A DNA stretch of 64,000 bases from Bombyx mori (GCF_030269925.1 NC_085114.1:14836001-14900000), one strand, 5' to 3'. Counted from the first letter of the stretch, positions 22,885-45,801 are shown. A program made the numbers and translations. Notes: generated by a model not told the origin, from the sequence alone.

Positions 22885-23285
22885 TTTACCACCAAGTAGG
22901 GCTTCTTGTGAGCCCACACGGGTAGGTATTAGCACGTATTTCTGCTGTGAAGCAAGCTTGGGTACTCGCGTAGTCGGACAATAGAACAGTGTGCTTTTTG
23001 AGAGTTTTTTAACGTACTCGATAGCATAAAAGGTAGCTATTTGTATGGAATCGGATCGTTTGCCTACGTTTGCCGCTAGGGGCGCTGTTCCAACTGCATA
23101 CAAAATTGGGCTAACTTTTACGCTATCGAGAACCTTAAAAAACTCGCACTAAGCACAAGACTTAGAACCCATATTTCAAGGTAGGTGGCAGAATTAAAAC
23201 TGTTAATGTCTGATGATAGCTCTGGTAACCATTTAACGCAAGGTAAGCCGTGAGCTCGATCACCTGTCTAACTATTAAAAAATAT
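22885..23285 (+). mobile_element. Old Bm1 SINE split by a palindromic MITE
   Basis: 22885-22965 resembles the Bm1 middle (CTTGTGAGCCCACACGGGTA, TTTCTGCTGTGAAGCA). 23159-23285 resembles its 3' part (GACTTAGAACCCATATTTCA, CCGTGAGCTCGATCACCTGT). Between them lies the MITE at 22996-23163. Confidence 0.65.
22996..23163. mobile_element. Palindromic MITE inside Bm1
   Basis: Arms GAGTTTTTTAACGTACTCGATAGC and GCTATCGAGAACCTTAAAAAACTC around the loop TTTGCCGCTAGGGGCGCTGT. The left arm is more diverged than the right. Confidence 0.7.
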
Positions 23286-23289
23286 AATG

Positions 23290-24404
23290 TTCATAATACG
23301 TAAACAGTTCACTAAATATGGCGATTACCAATTATCATTTTCATCGTAATATAGCATTTATAACTTGCGTATACAGAGTCCTCGTTTAATTAACAACCAC
23401 TTTCAACGTCTTTTATAAATATATAAAAAACAGTAGTTAATACTACATTCAAATGCTAGTCGTTCGCAACCACGAGAACCGAAACGTCGGAAATAATAAT
23501 TTAAGCAGAGTAAAAAACGCACGATTTACCCGCAACAGTAGCTTTGTGTCTACGACTCGGAAAATCCGAAAACACCTGAGTTATTACTCGTCTCGATAGC
23601 ACAATTCGTTTTTTCATAAATGTTTAGCTCATATGGACACAGGGAACCATATCGACCATAAACATTGATTATTTCTAAGAAAGAACATACTCATGCTAGA
23701 GGAACAATTAATATTCAGGACTTTTCAATAATAAGATTTAGACCATTAATAACGTGCCAACGTAGTAACAAGATTTATTATTGTACTCAGAATAACATAA
23801 ATCCACCAAAACAACAAAAGCAAATGCGATGCTTTTATATAAAACTTGTACGTGAAATGTTATACACCAACTATTTCATGCCATTCATACTAGTATAGTT
23901 AATAATGCGATTAATTCCTCTGAGATTAGAAGCACTTCAAACAGTTCATAAATACTGATGGTCGGTAATAAATCCAGCAGTAAACTTAATGAGTTGAAAA
24001 ATAATGATAACCCTAATAATGATAATTGCAATTAAACCAAAAAAGTCTATATAATTACACATCATTATTTTAATATTGACTTATAAGTCGAGAGTAACAA
24101 CAATATTCAAGTTCTTTAATTATACGTCGCTTTTTTGTCGGCGTATCGATATAATGTAACTTCCATCATTTAATAAGGTCTTGAAGTGTCGTTGTCTGTA
24201 AAATTTACTAAAAACCAAAATTGTCTATGCTTAATCGCTCTATCTCTCTTTCTGTCAAATGTGTCAAATCGATCACGTTGACAATATGACACTGACAGTT
24301 TGCGTTTTGGTATCTGCTGTGATTGGACGTGTGCTAGTAAAAAGTTTTTAGCGAACTTAAATTGCCAATAATATCTTGAGTGCTGTATTACTGGGAATCC
24401 CGCG
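23290..24404. promoter_or_regulatory. Upstream region of PFKFB
   Basis: AT-rich with no ORF of note. The last about 200 bp before the start codon must contain the 5' UTR and core promoter; no TATA box or initiator can be assigned with confidence. Confidence 0.35.
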
Positions 24405-36248
<11,844 letters not shown>

Positions 36249-36525
36249 AAATTCTTGTATTTAATTTTTATAAAATATATTAAGTAATAGCCGCTTTGTA
36301 GAACGAGACTGACTCGAGAAAAAATATCAGAAATAGAGATACACAAAGAATTCTGGGTATATTAGTAGTTAGTAACATATTTCATAAATAGAACGAACAG
36401 GAAAGTGATAGATATATATTATCTGTCCTTTTCTCTTCATTGCGTAAATTCAAAATGGAAAATGTCGTGAAGTTGTGAAAACGTCGTGAAAATGTTCTCG
36501 ATCGTCTCGTTTTATAACTGCGGAT

Positions 36526-36531
36526 AATAAA
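36526..36531 (+). terminator. Probable poly(A) signal of PFKFB
   Basis: AATAAA in the context GATAATAAAGTT, 278 bp after the PFKFB stop codon. It is the first canonical signal downstream; the cleavage site is not visible. Confidence 0.45.
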
Positions 36532-36775
36532 GTTAAGGTTTTTTTATTTATAAATACCTATTGTAGTTACTGGCAACGATGGCGATGAGCGTGTGGCTGT
36601 TTGCGAGTGTTCGGAGAGTGATGTTACTTGCATATGTTTGTTAGACGTGACTGGTAAGAGAGTAATGTGGTCGCAGATTCCGGTGCGGGCGCATACAAGG
36701 CTTAATGTTTCGTAGCACCACACAATTACGTATGTGGAGTGCGTTTGCGAGTACGCCCGCCACCGGAATGTCTGT

Positions 36776-36938
36776 GTGTGCCTAGTGCGAGTTATTTAAC
36801 GTTCTCGATAGCGTAAAAGTTAACTCATATTTGTATGGAGTTGGAACGTTTGCCGCTAGAGGCGCTGTTCCAACTGCCTACAAATTTGAGTTAACTTTTA
36901 CGCTATCGAGAACGTTAAATAACTCGCACTAAGAACAC
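36776..36938. mobile_element. Palindromic MITE, complete reference copy
   Basis: Near-perfect palindrome: GCGAGTTATTTAACGTTCTC on the left mirrors GAGAACGTTAAATAACTCGC on the right, with arms of about 70 bp meeting at a 20-nt loop TTTGCCGCTAGAGGCGCTGT. No ORF. Region 36939-38318 is otherwise AT-rich and unassigned. Confidence 0.85.
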
Positions 36939-38322
36939 TGAGCGTGGGTAGGATGCGAAAATCATCGAATATTACAAAATCCTTGCCACTAATTACAATA
37001 TAACGTTTAAATATGTAACGATTGTATCGTCCTTTATAAAAATATAAATTAATTTAATAAAGTATAGGTATATTATGTATATAATTTTTCTGGTTTCGTG
37101 ATCATATCGTGATATGACAGTGCAGCGTGGGCCGGGTTCGTTCACGGTTCGTGCATGTCGCGTATGTATACAACATAATGTTTCTTTGAATTAATAAATA
37201 AAATCACATAGAATTTTCTGGTTTTAAACATTAAATGTAATAATAAAAAATCATATTTTATTCTACGAATCCTAATATTGCTCGTTTGAAATTCCTTAAA
37301 AAACACAAAAAAAAAACTAATTAATACAGGTTACGTAACACGCAATGTAAATTTAAATGATCTAAGTTTTGAAAACATGCTCCGCACCTCTTCACACAAA
37401 CCCAACGGTAAAGGAAACTGTGGAAGCCGAATTAACTCTGATTTAGAACATTACAATGACGTTAGCGCAAAGCAATATTCCTTTGCGAAGTCTCGCTGTA
37501 TTAACAGTATTCACATATCGTGAACCCGCAATGTATAGTGAACAAAATTTTCATTCAATCGACCTCTGCTTGAAGCGTTTTGTTTTTGTAATCATTCAGC
37601 CTTGCGTGAGCATATGCGCTTGAGAGAAATAAGAGTCGTGTAATTATTAGTGTTTATAAAAACTAAACTTCGATAGTTCACTTTCTGTTATGGCGAATGT
37701 TGCTATAATATCAATAAAATTGTGCAGCTCGAACGAAGTGAAACTTGCGTTGCCCCGACTGCTACTCAGGAAGGGTACATTTTAAAATAACTGTACAGAG
37801 CGTTCAAAGAAATGTATTAAATGAACGTGAGGTCGATGAATTTGAGACTGACAAACGAGCTAAAATTGTTAAATTTTAAGTCATCTTTCTTTTTTACTAT
37901 TTTTAATTTAGAATCCAAATAAAACTTTAATTTTTTTTTTATTCACCTGATCAAGCTAATAGTTAATCAATATAGTTAAATGACTTTTCCATGTTTACAC
38001 ATTTCAAGGTAACCTGTGGCAAAATTGTTCTGTCACTGTCATTGCTGATGGCCATTTGAGCACGATAACAAAGCTAGACGGAAGTTGTTAAAGCTAACTA
38101 GGTGATAAGATGTGCTATACGTGTAGGTGAAATCGGTCGCCTTTAATTTGGTAGTAATAAGTTTGTTCATCGTTCGCTAGCGTCAAACGCGTCAACACTA
38201 TGACCTATATTTTTCCACTCCTCCATTTTTAATAAATATAAAATCGTATGTATATGTTCATTATTTAATAAGGATTTATACAAAATGGCTATAGATATCA
38301 AAAATAATGTAAATCGTGTATG

Positions 38323-38587
38323 TATAGTGAGGGGTAGATCTCAGGGGTATTTAAAACTATGGGTTAGTCACCAATATCGAATTTCGAATTTTAATCTTCC
38401 TTTATCACAAACAATTTTCAATTTTAAACAATAATTACATTTAGACGCGGGCGCACGCTATTCACACTCAAAACGGAAGCGCCCGGAACATAGATTATAC
38501 ACTGTTGAAAAGATTGACATAGATGCTAACTATGTATAGCGAGCGGGCATACGGCCGCGAGAGTGACGTACCGGTCGGTTTGCTACA
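38323..38587 (-). repeat. 3' LTR of the Gypsy element
   Basis: 265-bp terminal repeat that also contains the last codons and stop of gag-pol. The polypurine tract lies immediately to its right. Confidence 0.93.
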
Positions 38588-41500
38588 TACTCCCCCTCTA
38601 GTCCTGGAGGACGCCCTCGCTCCTGGACTAGCATCTCATTACTACTGGGCTGAGGGACAGGCGCAAGACCAACCATACCACCAGCTGCGGGAGAAAGACG
38701 TGGAGCTTCAGCACATGGTTCAGCATGCCGTGTCGTCATATGCCCTGGAACTCGAGAATCTGTTTTAACATTCTTTGGGGGACGACCACGTTTCTTTTTA
38801 GGCATCGCCGGCCGCGGAAGAGCATCACTCTGATTCTCACGGTATAGAGTGAGATCGTTCACATGATATTTCCCTAAAACTTCATCAGGTTTGTCAACAT
38901 GCGCGACGTGGTAAGTAGTAGGGCTGACCTTTTTAACTATGCGATACGGACCATCGCGTTTTGGAACAAACTTAGAAGTAAGGCTCTTAGCGCTCTTACT
39001 GAGGACGTGTGATTTGATGAGAACCATGTCACCTTCGTTGAATGTTTCAATGGGCCGTCTCGAACGATCAGCATACCCTTTAGCTTTATCTTGAAGCGTC
39101 TCTACACGTTCGCGCACCGCTGAAAAGGAGTTAACAAATTTCCTGAGATAGGGAGTTATTTGGGGAACAAAGTTATCTTTGTCTAGAACAGCACGAAGGT
39201 CATGGGTGACTTCTGTGGGGGACCTCATCTCTCTGCCAAATGATAAGTAAGCAGGTGACATACCTGTGGTGCGACATTTAGCGTTATTAAGAGCGAACCG
39301 AATCACTGGTAACATGTTTGGCCAGGAAGTGTGGTCATATTCCACGAGTTGTGCTAATAAAGTCTTAAGATCTCTGTTTTTACGTTCGGCGGGGTTTGCT
39401 TCTGGGTGATAGAGAGGGATAAGGTTTTGCTTTATCCCCAGGATGGACATGCATTGACGCATGACTGCCGAAATAAATTGTACGCCATTATCAGAAACTA
39501 GTCGGCGTGGAAGACCGAACCTCATAAAATACTCCTCTATGAGGACATGTGCACACGCCTCAGCAGTAGCTTCCTTCAATGGGAAAAGTTCTGTCCACCT
39601 CGTAGCAGTATCTTCTATTAGCAAGATCCAACGCTCCCCCTGTTTTCCAGGTGGTAACGGGCCGAAAAGATCAACTGCCAAGACCTCGTTGCGCTGGTTC
39701 ATCACCGGCGTCTGCAATAGACCTGGAGGCTTGGTATTAGCAGCCTTATAGCGTTGACAATGGATACATGCCTTTACATAGTCGGTTATGATTCTTCTTA
39801 TTCCTGTGAAGTAGAACAGACGTGAGACTTGTTGGTAAGTCCGGTCAATTCCTGCATGTCCAGCGGTAGGGGCATCGTGAAGCTCTTTGAGAATGTCGGT
39901 CACTTGATGGGCAGGAATGACTAATTGTGGAGCCTCGGCATCAGAATCCGGATTAAGTCGATATAAAACACCTTGTTCCATTAGAAATCCTCTTTCTGAC
40001 CATCTTTTAGCAGCAAGTTCATCCACTCCTTCCAGTTCTGTGACGATCTTCTGTATTTCCGGATCAGTCAACTGGTCTTGACGTAACTGGGTAGGTGACT
40101 TGGTGGGCAGGTCGCAAATGACAGAACAGATGCCGCAGTTATTTTGTGTTTCGTTGGAACAGATCGGTCTACTTAACGTGTCAGCGACAACGTTAGCTTT
40201 TCCTGGGGTGTACTCGAATCTGATGTCAAATTCTTGGAGTTTAAGCGCCCAACGGACCAACCTACCAGCAGGAGACTTTAAAGAAAGCAACCAACGCAAG
40301 GGTTGGTGGTCACTGCCTATAATAATTGGTTGGCCGTCGAGGTATGGCCTGAAACGCTCCACGGCCCAGACTACAGCAAGCGCTTCCCGTTCTGTAGTAG
40401 AGTAGTTGCGCTCCGCTGCGGTGAGTAGGCGGCTAACATACTCGATAGGCCTTTCGTCCTTGCCTTCCCCTTGAGCTAAAACTGCGCCAAGTGCATAGTT
40501 GCTCGCGTCAGTACGCAGTACTAAGGGTTGTTTAAAATTCGCTTGAACAAGTACGGGCGCCGTGGTCAGCAGACGCTTCAATTCTTTGAATGCCTGTGTT
40601 TGTTCAGGTCCCCAGCTCCATGTGTAATTCTTCTTGGTCAGTCGAGTAAGCGGTTCTGCTATCTTTGAAAAGTTTGGAATAAACTTCCTGAACCAAGAGC
40701 ATGTTTGGAGAAAAGTTCTTAAATGTTTTAGATTAGATGGTTCCAGCATATTAAGGACAGCACTGACCTTCTCAGGGTCAGGAGACACACCGTCTGGAGT
40801 GATGACGTGGCCCAGATAACGGACCCTTTCTTTGGCAAAAGTGCACTTCTCTCTGTTTACGTGAAGTTTAAATTCAGACAAACGACTAAAAACAGCTTCC
40901 AGATCTTGTAGGTGTTGCTGGAATCCTTCTGAAATAATTAACAAATCGTCTAGATAAGCAAGTACTGTAACATCCTTCAAAGCAGCACAGGAGCGTAGAC
41001 GATCAATAAGCCTTTGGAAAGTCGCCGGCGCATTCTTCAAGCCGAACGGCATTCTTTTAAAACGGTAAGTGCCTAGGGGGCAGACAAAAGCTGTTTTGTC
41101 TCTGTCTGCTTCTCGGACCATAACTTGCCAATATGAAGAACGAAGGTCTATTGTGGTCATGTAACAATTCTTCTTCGTACTCTGGAGAAGATCATCAATG
41201 CGTGGGAGTGGGTAAGTATCCGATTTGGTTACTTCATTTAAGCGCCTGTAATCCACGCAGAATCTTACATTACCATTGGACTTCGGTATCATCAATGCAG
41301 GAGAGCACCAGGCGGATTCGCACTCTTCAATGATGTCATCTGCCAGCATCTTCTCTATTTCATTCTTCATCGTCTCCTTCTTGGAAGGGTTAAGGCGATA
41401 GGGCGGCACAGCTATCGGGGGGTGATCTCCGGTGTCTATGCAATGTTCTATGAATGGTGTCGGACCTCCCCCTGCTGTAAAAATACTTTCATGCCGAATA

Positions 41501-43716
41501 AGGAACTCAGATAATGCTTGGCGCTCAGCTGATTGCAAGTGCATGCCTTCATCATCCCGAAGCATGTTAGTAGAGGCTATGCACACACCACGAGACATAG
41601 GTTCAAAAAGTAATTTATAATGCACCTTAGCATCAGTACTAAAATACCATTCATGACGATGAAAATCAATAATAACTTTGGCAGCATTAATAAAATCAAT
41701 ACCCAATAGAGTTTCATTATCATTAGAATCAGGGAAGATTATAAATGGAATGTTAATCACTATGTGTTCTAACCTCACTGGTAATATGGTTGTCAATACA
41801 TCCATATTCCGAACATGCCCATCAGCAAGTTTGACTCGCCTAGTGGAGGGAGTAAGAGGGTGACCCTTATGCAGAAGGAGAGCATACAGCGTGTGACCAG
41901 CAATACAATGCTTAGCTGCTGTATCTATAAGTGCAGTACCCTGTTTACCGAGAACTTGAATTTTGAAAATAGGCCGTAAATGCAAATACCTATCATTACT
42001 CTCACGGTCGTACACGGACGCTACAACACTTCCCTCACATGTACAATAATTAAAATTCAGACAATTATCAATTTCCACACATTCGTTAATTTTTCCAAAA
42101 TTACACTTACTGCCTTTTGTGTCACAGTCATGGTTAGTTGAAAATTTTAAATTATTACGATTTGGTTCAATTATTTGATTATAAGGTAAAAATGAATTCT
42201 TACATTTAGGTCTAGTTCCCTGGTTATAACAAATATTTAAATTTTTACACTTTGTCCGAACATCCTGATTATATAAAACATGAGAATCACAAAAGGTTGG
42301 CATCTCATTATTACTAGTGCAATTACAGTTAATATTCTTTAACACAGAATCATTACAGGCATGAAAATAAGATTTTCTGGAAGTAGGGCCTCTGTTAATG
42401 GTAGCATAATTAATATTTGCATCCCGGTTACAAAAATTTTGACATTCAAAATTACTCAGAAAATTATTTTTGTCATGCTGCTTAACATCATACATTGCAT
42501 TCTGAACAGGTAAATTAGAACTAATTGTGTTAGTATTATTAACATTACACTGAACACTATAAAACGCATTATTGTCATTTTGCACACCCTCGGAAAAGTT
42601 AGATTGACTTTGCTCACCTCGGTTGTTTAACTTACGGCACTGTTCCCGTGCATGTCCAAACCGTTTGCAGTAGGAGCACACTGGACGCTGTTTCTTCGTG
42701 GTCACGAATTGCTCTGCAGAACCTGGCACAGCAGCGGCAGGCGTGGCAGCGGCAGGCTGGGCGACAGCGACAGGCACAGCGGTGGCGGGCACGACGGCCG
42801 CGGCGGAGTTTGGAAAGCGCGCGCGCGGCGCCGGGGCCCTCGCACGAGCGGCGCACGGTTCAGGCCGACTCGCAGCCTGGGCCGGCTGGGCACGGATCGA
42901 ACGCACACCACTAGTGGACGACACTGGTCTCGATTGAGTCTCCTCTATCGAATCTTCTATATTCCGAGCATGGTTTAATAATGAATTGAAAGATGTGATT
43001 TCTTCACGGCGCAATCTTGTGCGTATTCTATTATGAAGCAACCCGTATATCATATCAAGTTGTACTTTTTCAGTAATATCATCCCGCGGTAGCTTTGCCA
43101 TAAGCGCACGAATACGAGCAACAAACTTGTCTGTGTTTTCGTTATCCTGCGGGGAAGCAAATATTTCCAAATATATTCTATGTGGTGGAAGGCGGGTGCC
43201 ATATGCATATATTAAATTTTCTTTGGCTTCGTTCCAAGTGGAGATGTGATGCTTTAATCCTAGCCACCACGTAGCTGCGTCAGCAGACAAAAGCATGGCT
43301 AGGCCTCGTATGATGTTAGCGTCAGATACTTGAACGCATTCTGTATAGCTTTCAATTGCATCTATAAAGGCCTCAACAGATTCACCAGGTGCACCGCTGA
43401 AAGAAGCTCTGCAACGCGCCAAGGTACCATCTACGTTCACTGGGGGCATCGGCGGAGGAGCCGGAGTCGACGATCTTTGTTCCATCACGTACGACATAAT
43501 GTTCTTAAATGTTTCGGCCTGCGAACGTTGCAGCGAGGCCATCAACGCTGAAACATCATCCAAGTTGAACGTAGAATTGTTGCTACGTGATTCGGCGTGG
43601 GGGCGATCATGGGGGCTATCATGCTCCTCGTGATTTTCGTTGGCATTTGCATCTGCAGCAGGAATAACGTCGTCTTCGCGACGTTGCTGGCGATCTTGAT
43701 TTCTAGTTAAAGGCAT
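38530..43716 (-). CDS. Gag-Pol polyprotein of the Ty3/Gypsy element (1728 aa)
   Basis: Single uninterrupted frame, so Gag and Pol are fused without a frameshift. Domains by residue: gag capsid-like about 95-260; one CCHC knuckle with C347, C350, H355, C360; an Asn/Cys-rich AT-biased linker about 365-570; aspartic protease with D598 in a LIDTA motif (usual is DTG/DSG) and LLGIDF near 670; reverse transcriptase with YLDD at 921-924; RNase H with D1070, E1110, D1136; integrase zinc finger H1280/H1287/C1317/C1320; DDE residues D1349, D1409, E1444; GPY module at 1589-1591. The order PR-RT-RH-IN is that of Ty3/Gypsy. The C-terminal tail carries an AT-hook-like KKKRGRPPK (1640-1648) and a second RGRPP. 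The stop lies inside the 3' LTR. The clade within Gypsy is not resolved. Confidence 0.93.
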   Translation of the reverse strand: MPLTRNQDRQQRREDDVIPAADANANENHEEHDSPHDRPHAESRSNNSTFNLDDVSALMASLQRSQAETFKNIMSYVMEQRSSTPAPPPMPPVNVDGTLARCRASFSGAPGESVEAFIDAIESYTECVQVSDANIIRGLAMLLSADAATWWLGLKHHISTWNEAKENLIYAYGTRLPPHRIYLEIFASPQDNENTDKFVARIRALMAKLPRDDITEKVQLDMIYGLLHNRIRTRLRREEITSFNSLLNHARNIEDSIEETQSRPVSSTSGVRSIRAQPAQAASRPEPCAARARAPAPRARFPNSAAAVVPATAVPVAVAQPAAATPAAAVPGSAEQFVTTKKQRPVCSYCKRFGHAREQCRKLNNRGEQSQSNFSEGVQNDNNAFYSVQCNVNNTNTISSNLPVQNAMYDVKQHDKNNFLSNFECQNFCNRDANINYATINRGPTSRKSYFHACNDSVLKNINCNCTSNNEMPTFCDSHVLYNQDVRTKCKNLNICYNQGTRPKCKNSFLPYNQIIEPNRNNLKFSTNHDCDTKGSKCNFGKINECVEIDNCLNFNYCTCEGSVVASVYDRESNDRYLHLRPIFKIQVLGKQGTALIDTAAKHCIAGHTLYALLLHKGHPLTPSTRRVKLADGHVRNMDVLTTILPVRLEHIVINIPFIIFPDSNDNETLLGIDFINAAKVIIDFHRHEWYFSTDAKVHYKLLFEPMSRGVCIASTNMLRDDEGMHLQSAERQALSEFLIRHESIFTAGGGPTPFIEHCIDTGDHPPIAVPPYRLNPSKKETMKNEIEKMLADDIIEECESAWCSPALMIPKSNGNVRFCVDYRRLNEVTKSDTYPLPRIDDLLQSTKKNCYMTTIDLRSSYWQVMVREADRDKTAFVCPLGTYRFKRMPFGLKNAPATFQRLIDRLRSCAALKDVTVLAYLDDLLIISEGFQQHLQDLEAVFSRLSEFKLHVNREKCTFAKERVRYLGHVITPDGVSPDPEKVSAVLNMLEPSNLKHLRTFLQTCSWFRKFIPNFSKIAEPLTRLTKKNYTWSWGPEQTQAFKELKRLLTTAPVLVQANFKQPLVLRTDASNYALGAVLAQGEGKDERPIEYVSRLLTAAERNYSTTEREALAVVWAVERFRPYLDGQPIIIGSDHQPLRWLLSLKSPAGRLVRWALKLQEFDIRFEYTPGKANVVADTLSRPICSNETQNNCGICSVICDLPTKSPTQLRQDQLTDPEIQKIVTELEGVDELAAKRWSERGFLMEQGVLYRLNPDSDAEAPQLVIPAHQVTDILKELHDAPTAGHAGIDRTYQQVSRLFYFTGIRRIITDYVKACIHCQRYKAANTKPPGLLQTPVMNQRNEVLAVDLFGPLPPGKQGERWILLIEDTATRWTELFPLKEATAEACAHVLIEEYFMRFGLPRRLVSDNGVQFISAVMRQCMSILGIKQNLIPLYHPEANPAERKNRDLKTLLAQLVEYDHTSWPNMLPVIRFALNNAKCRTTGMSPAYLSFGREMRSPTEVTHDLRAVLDKDNFVPQITPYLRKFVNSFSAVRERVETLQDKAKGYADRSRRPIETFNEGDMVLIKSHVLSKSAKSLTSKFVPKRDGPYRIVKKVSPTTYHVAHVDKPDEVLGKYHVNDLTLYRENQSDALPRPAMPKKKRGRPPKNVKTDSRVPGHMTTRHAEPCAEAPRLSPAAGGMVGLAPVPQPSSNEMLVQERGRPPGLEGEYVANRPVRHSRGRMPARYT

Positions 43717-43830
43717 TCTTTACAATTAAGCACCAACAGCATACAATAGTTAGCAAATTTTTCACAAAAGCGTGCGCGCCATTTTGTTAGTCCAAGCAAG
43801 AAAAAAATTAGGAAACGTTGGGCAGCCAGA

Positions 43831-44095
43831 TATAGTGAGGGGTAGATCTCAGGGGTATTTAAAACTATGGGTTAGTCACCAATATCGAATTTCGAATTTT
43901 AATCTTCCTTTATCACAAACAATTTTCAATTTTAAACAATAGTTACATTTAGACGCGGGCGCACGCTATTCACACTCAAAACGGAAGCGCCCGGAACATA
44001 GATTATACACTGTTGAAAAGATTGACATAGATGCTAACTATGTATAGCGAGCGGGCATACGGCCGCGAGAGTGACGTACCGGTCGGTTTGCTACA
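43831..44095 (-). repeat. Inner 5' LTR of the Gypsy element
   Basis: 265-bp copy next to the internal region. The adjoining primer-binding-like block (43814-43830) carries one extra base and differs in its last positions from the block beside the outer LTR. Confidence 0.9.
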
Positions 44096-44118
44096 TAGGC
44101 CCCACGTTGGGCGCCAGA
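44096..44118 (-). other. Primer-binding site between the two 5' LTRs
   Basis: On the minus strand the 23 bp read TC, then TGGCGCCCAACGTGGGG, then CCTA. A TGGCGCCCAACG start is typical of insect retroelement primer-binding sites. It is followed directly by another LTR rather than by the gag leader. Confidence 0.7.
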
Positions 44119-44383
44119 TATAGTGAGGGGTAGATCTCAGGGGTATTTAAAACTATGGGTTAGTCACCAATATCGAATTTCGAATTTTAATCTTCCTTTA
44201 TCACAAACAATTTTCAATTTTAAACAATAATTACATTTAGACGCGGGCGCACGCTATTCACACTCAAAACGGAAGCGCCCGGAACATAGATTATACACTG
44301 TTGAAAAGATTGACATAGATGCTAACTATGTATAGCGAGCGGGCATACGGCCGCGAGAGTGACGTACCGGTCGGTTTGCTACA
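44119..44383 (-). repeat. Outer 5' LTR of the Gypsy element
   Basis: 265-bp copy bordered on the right by TATG, the target duplication matching the far left end. It is separated from the inner LTR by only 23 bp. Confidence 0.92.
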
Positions 44384-44735
44384 TATGTAATTTAATCATT
44401 TATTTTTAATTAAAAGTACTTTATGTGGGTTTTTGTTTTCTTTCATTATACCTTTTCATGATACTTTATGTGTACTGCAAGTGTACTCTATCAAGACATG
44501 TAAACTAGTGTCAGATTCTATATTATAGTGCTGACTGCAATTCGTAAGTTTAAAAAAGCTATTTTTAAACGAAGCCAAGATTGTCATTAGTGTTATCTCG
44601 TGAATTTTGTCGCAAGAAGTTTATTCTTTCCTGTGATGGACGAAATTAGTTAATTTTGATACATACAGTGTGTAGAAGCAATTTGTTTACCTTTTTCGGC
44701 TGTGGTGAACAGCTTTTAAACGCAATGTGTTAAAT

Positions 44736-44999
44736 CAGCCTTTCCCAAAGTGGGCGATAACGCCCCCTTGTGGGCGCTACAGGCCTAAAGGGGGCGGTAA
44801 GAGACCCAGAAAAAAAATGGAGGCGTTTTGTCGAAGCTTGGGAGGCGATTGGTAATTTCATCTAGGAGGACTCTTAGACACCGACTGAGCTCTCGCTATA
44901 GTGATTTACTTTTGTGGTAAGTAGGTGAAAAAATGGGGGCGCTAAAAAATAATTTATTCTCAAAGTCGGCAGTAGACAAAATAAGTTTGGGAGCCCCTG
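44736..44999. mobile_element. hAT-type MITE
   Basis: Flanked by the 8-bp duplication TGTTAAAT (44728-44735 and 45000-45007). Termini CAGCCTTTCCCAAA and, reversed, CAGGGGCTCCCAAA are hAT-like. 264 bp, with GGGGGCG-rich subterminal repeats and no transposase. Confidence 0.85.
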
Positions 45000-45597
45000 T
45001 GTTAAATGGTGGAGACCGCGTGGTGAACGAAATATTTATGGCGGGAACTCCTATTCATACCTATTCGTTTGCACTCGCCGTGTATCGAAATGAGATATAC
45101 CAAAGAAAAGTTATAACGAAAAAAAACAAGCTTCGTACTACATATGTATGTTCTTTAAAAAGACTTCGATTTTAAAACAATAATACGCAACTGAATGGCA
45201 GTTTTTAATTGGCTGGCAAACAAAGCATTATTGGTAAAATCCTCATATTTATGGCCAAAATAAACGACCGTTAACATAAAATTGAAACAACCATTGAATA
45301 TTAATTAATTTCCTTCAATTTGTTCTCGTTTCAATATATGCCATAAATTAAATCAATACCCGCAAAATCTTCATAACAAAGCAGCGATCGGAGTTGAATT
45401 TATCTTCTTTTCTTGCGACAATTTTGACCGCCCACTATCCGAATCTGAAATTAACCTACCTTCAAAGTATTTATGGCACAGCGTCATAGAACGTTTTTTT
45501 TTTCAAAGGTCTGGAAGTCTGAAAAAATTTACAGAGTCTAAGCTGTGCCCTTGGCTAATCATTAATACATAGTTAATATAGTTACATAACAATAATG

Positions 45598-45801
45598 TTA
45601 ACCCACAGACACAGCCCACTGAGTTTCTCGCCGGATCTTCTCAGTGGGTCGCGTTTTCGATCCAGTGGTAGATTCTGCGAAGCACTGCTCTTGCTAGGGC
45701 CAGTGTTAACAACATCTGTTTGAGCCCCGAGAGCTCACCTACAAGCTAGGGTAACGCTGATATAGCCTCTCAAGGCTATCAGTATAAGTAGGAGAAAAAA
45801 T
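45598..45801 (+). mobile_element. Jockey-type LINE 3' fragment
   Basis: GTTAACCCACAGACACAGCC through AGGCTATCAGTATAAGTAGG and poly(A). 45802-46754 shows only a faint Bm1-like trace near 46250-46440. Confidence 0.8.

Larger units (their letters stand above)
38323..44383 (-). mobile_element. Ty3/Gypsy LTR retrotransposon with three LTRs
   Basis: Complete element in reverse orientation, bounded by the 4-bp target duplication TATG at 38319-38322 and 44384-44387. LTRs of 265 bp lie at 38323-38587, 43831-44095 and 44119-44383. They begin TGTAGC and end CACTATA when read on the minus strand, and are nearly identical; one difference seen is AATAATTAC versus AATAGTTAC in the middle copy. A purine tract (AGAGGGGGAGTA on the minus strand) abuts the 3' LTR at 38588. 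A primer-binding-site-like block TGGCGCCCAACGTGGGG follows the outermost 5' LTR, and an altered version (TGGCTGCCCAACG) follows the inner one. One long gag-pol frame fills the interior and there is no env-like frame. Near-identity of the LTRs and the open reading frame point to a recent insertion. Confidence 0.95.

Noticed and set aside
42632..42978. Overlapping frames on both strands
   Set aside because: Shadows of the GC-rich Ala/Arg-rich part of gag in the Gypsy element.
38530..44383. Possible endogenous retrovirus with an env gene
   Set aside because: No frame after integrase large enough for an envelope protein; the polyprotein ends inside the 3' LTR.
44933..45175. 80-codon frame as a gene
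   Set aside because: Starts inside the hAT MITE and runs into unrelated flank, without splice or codon support.
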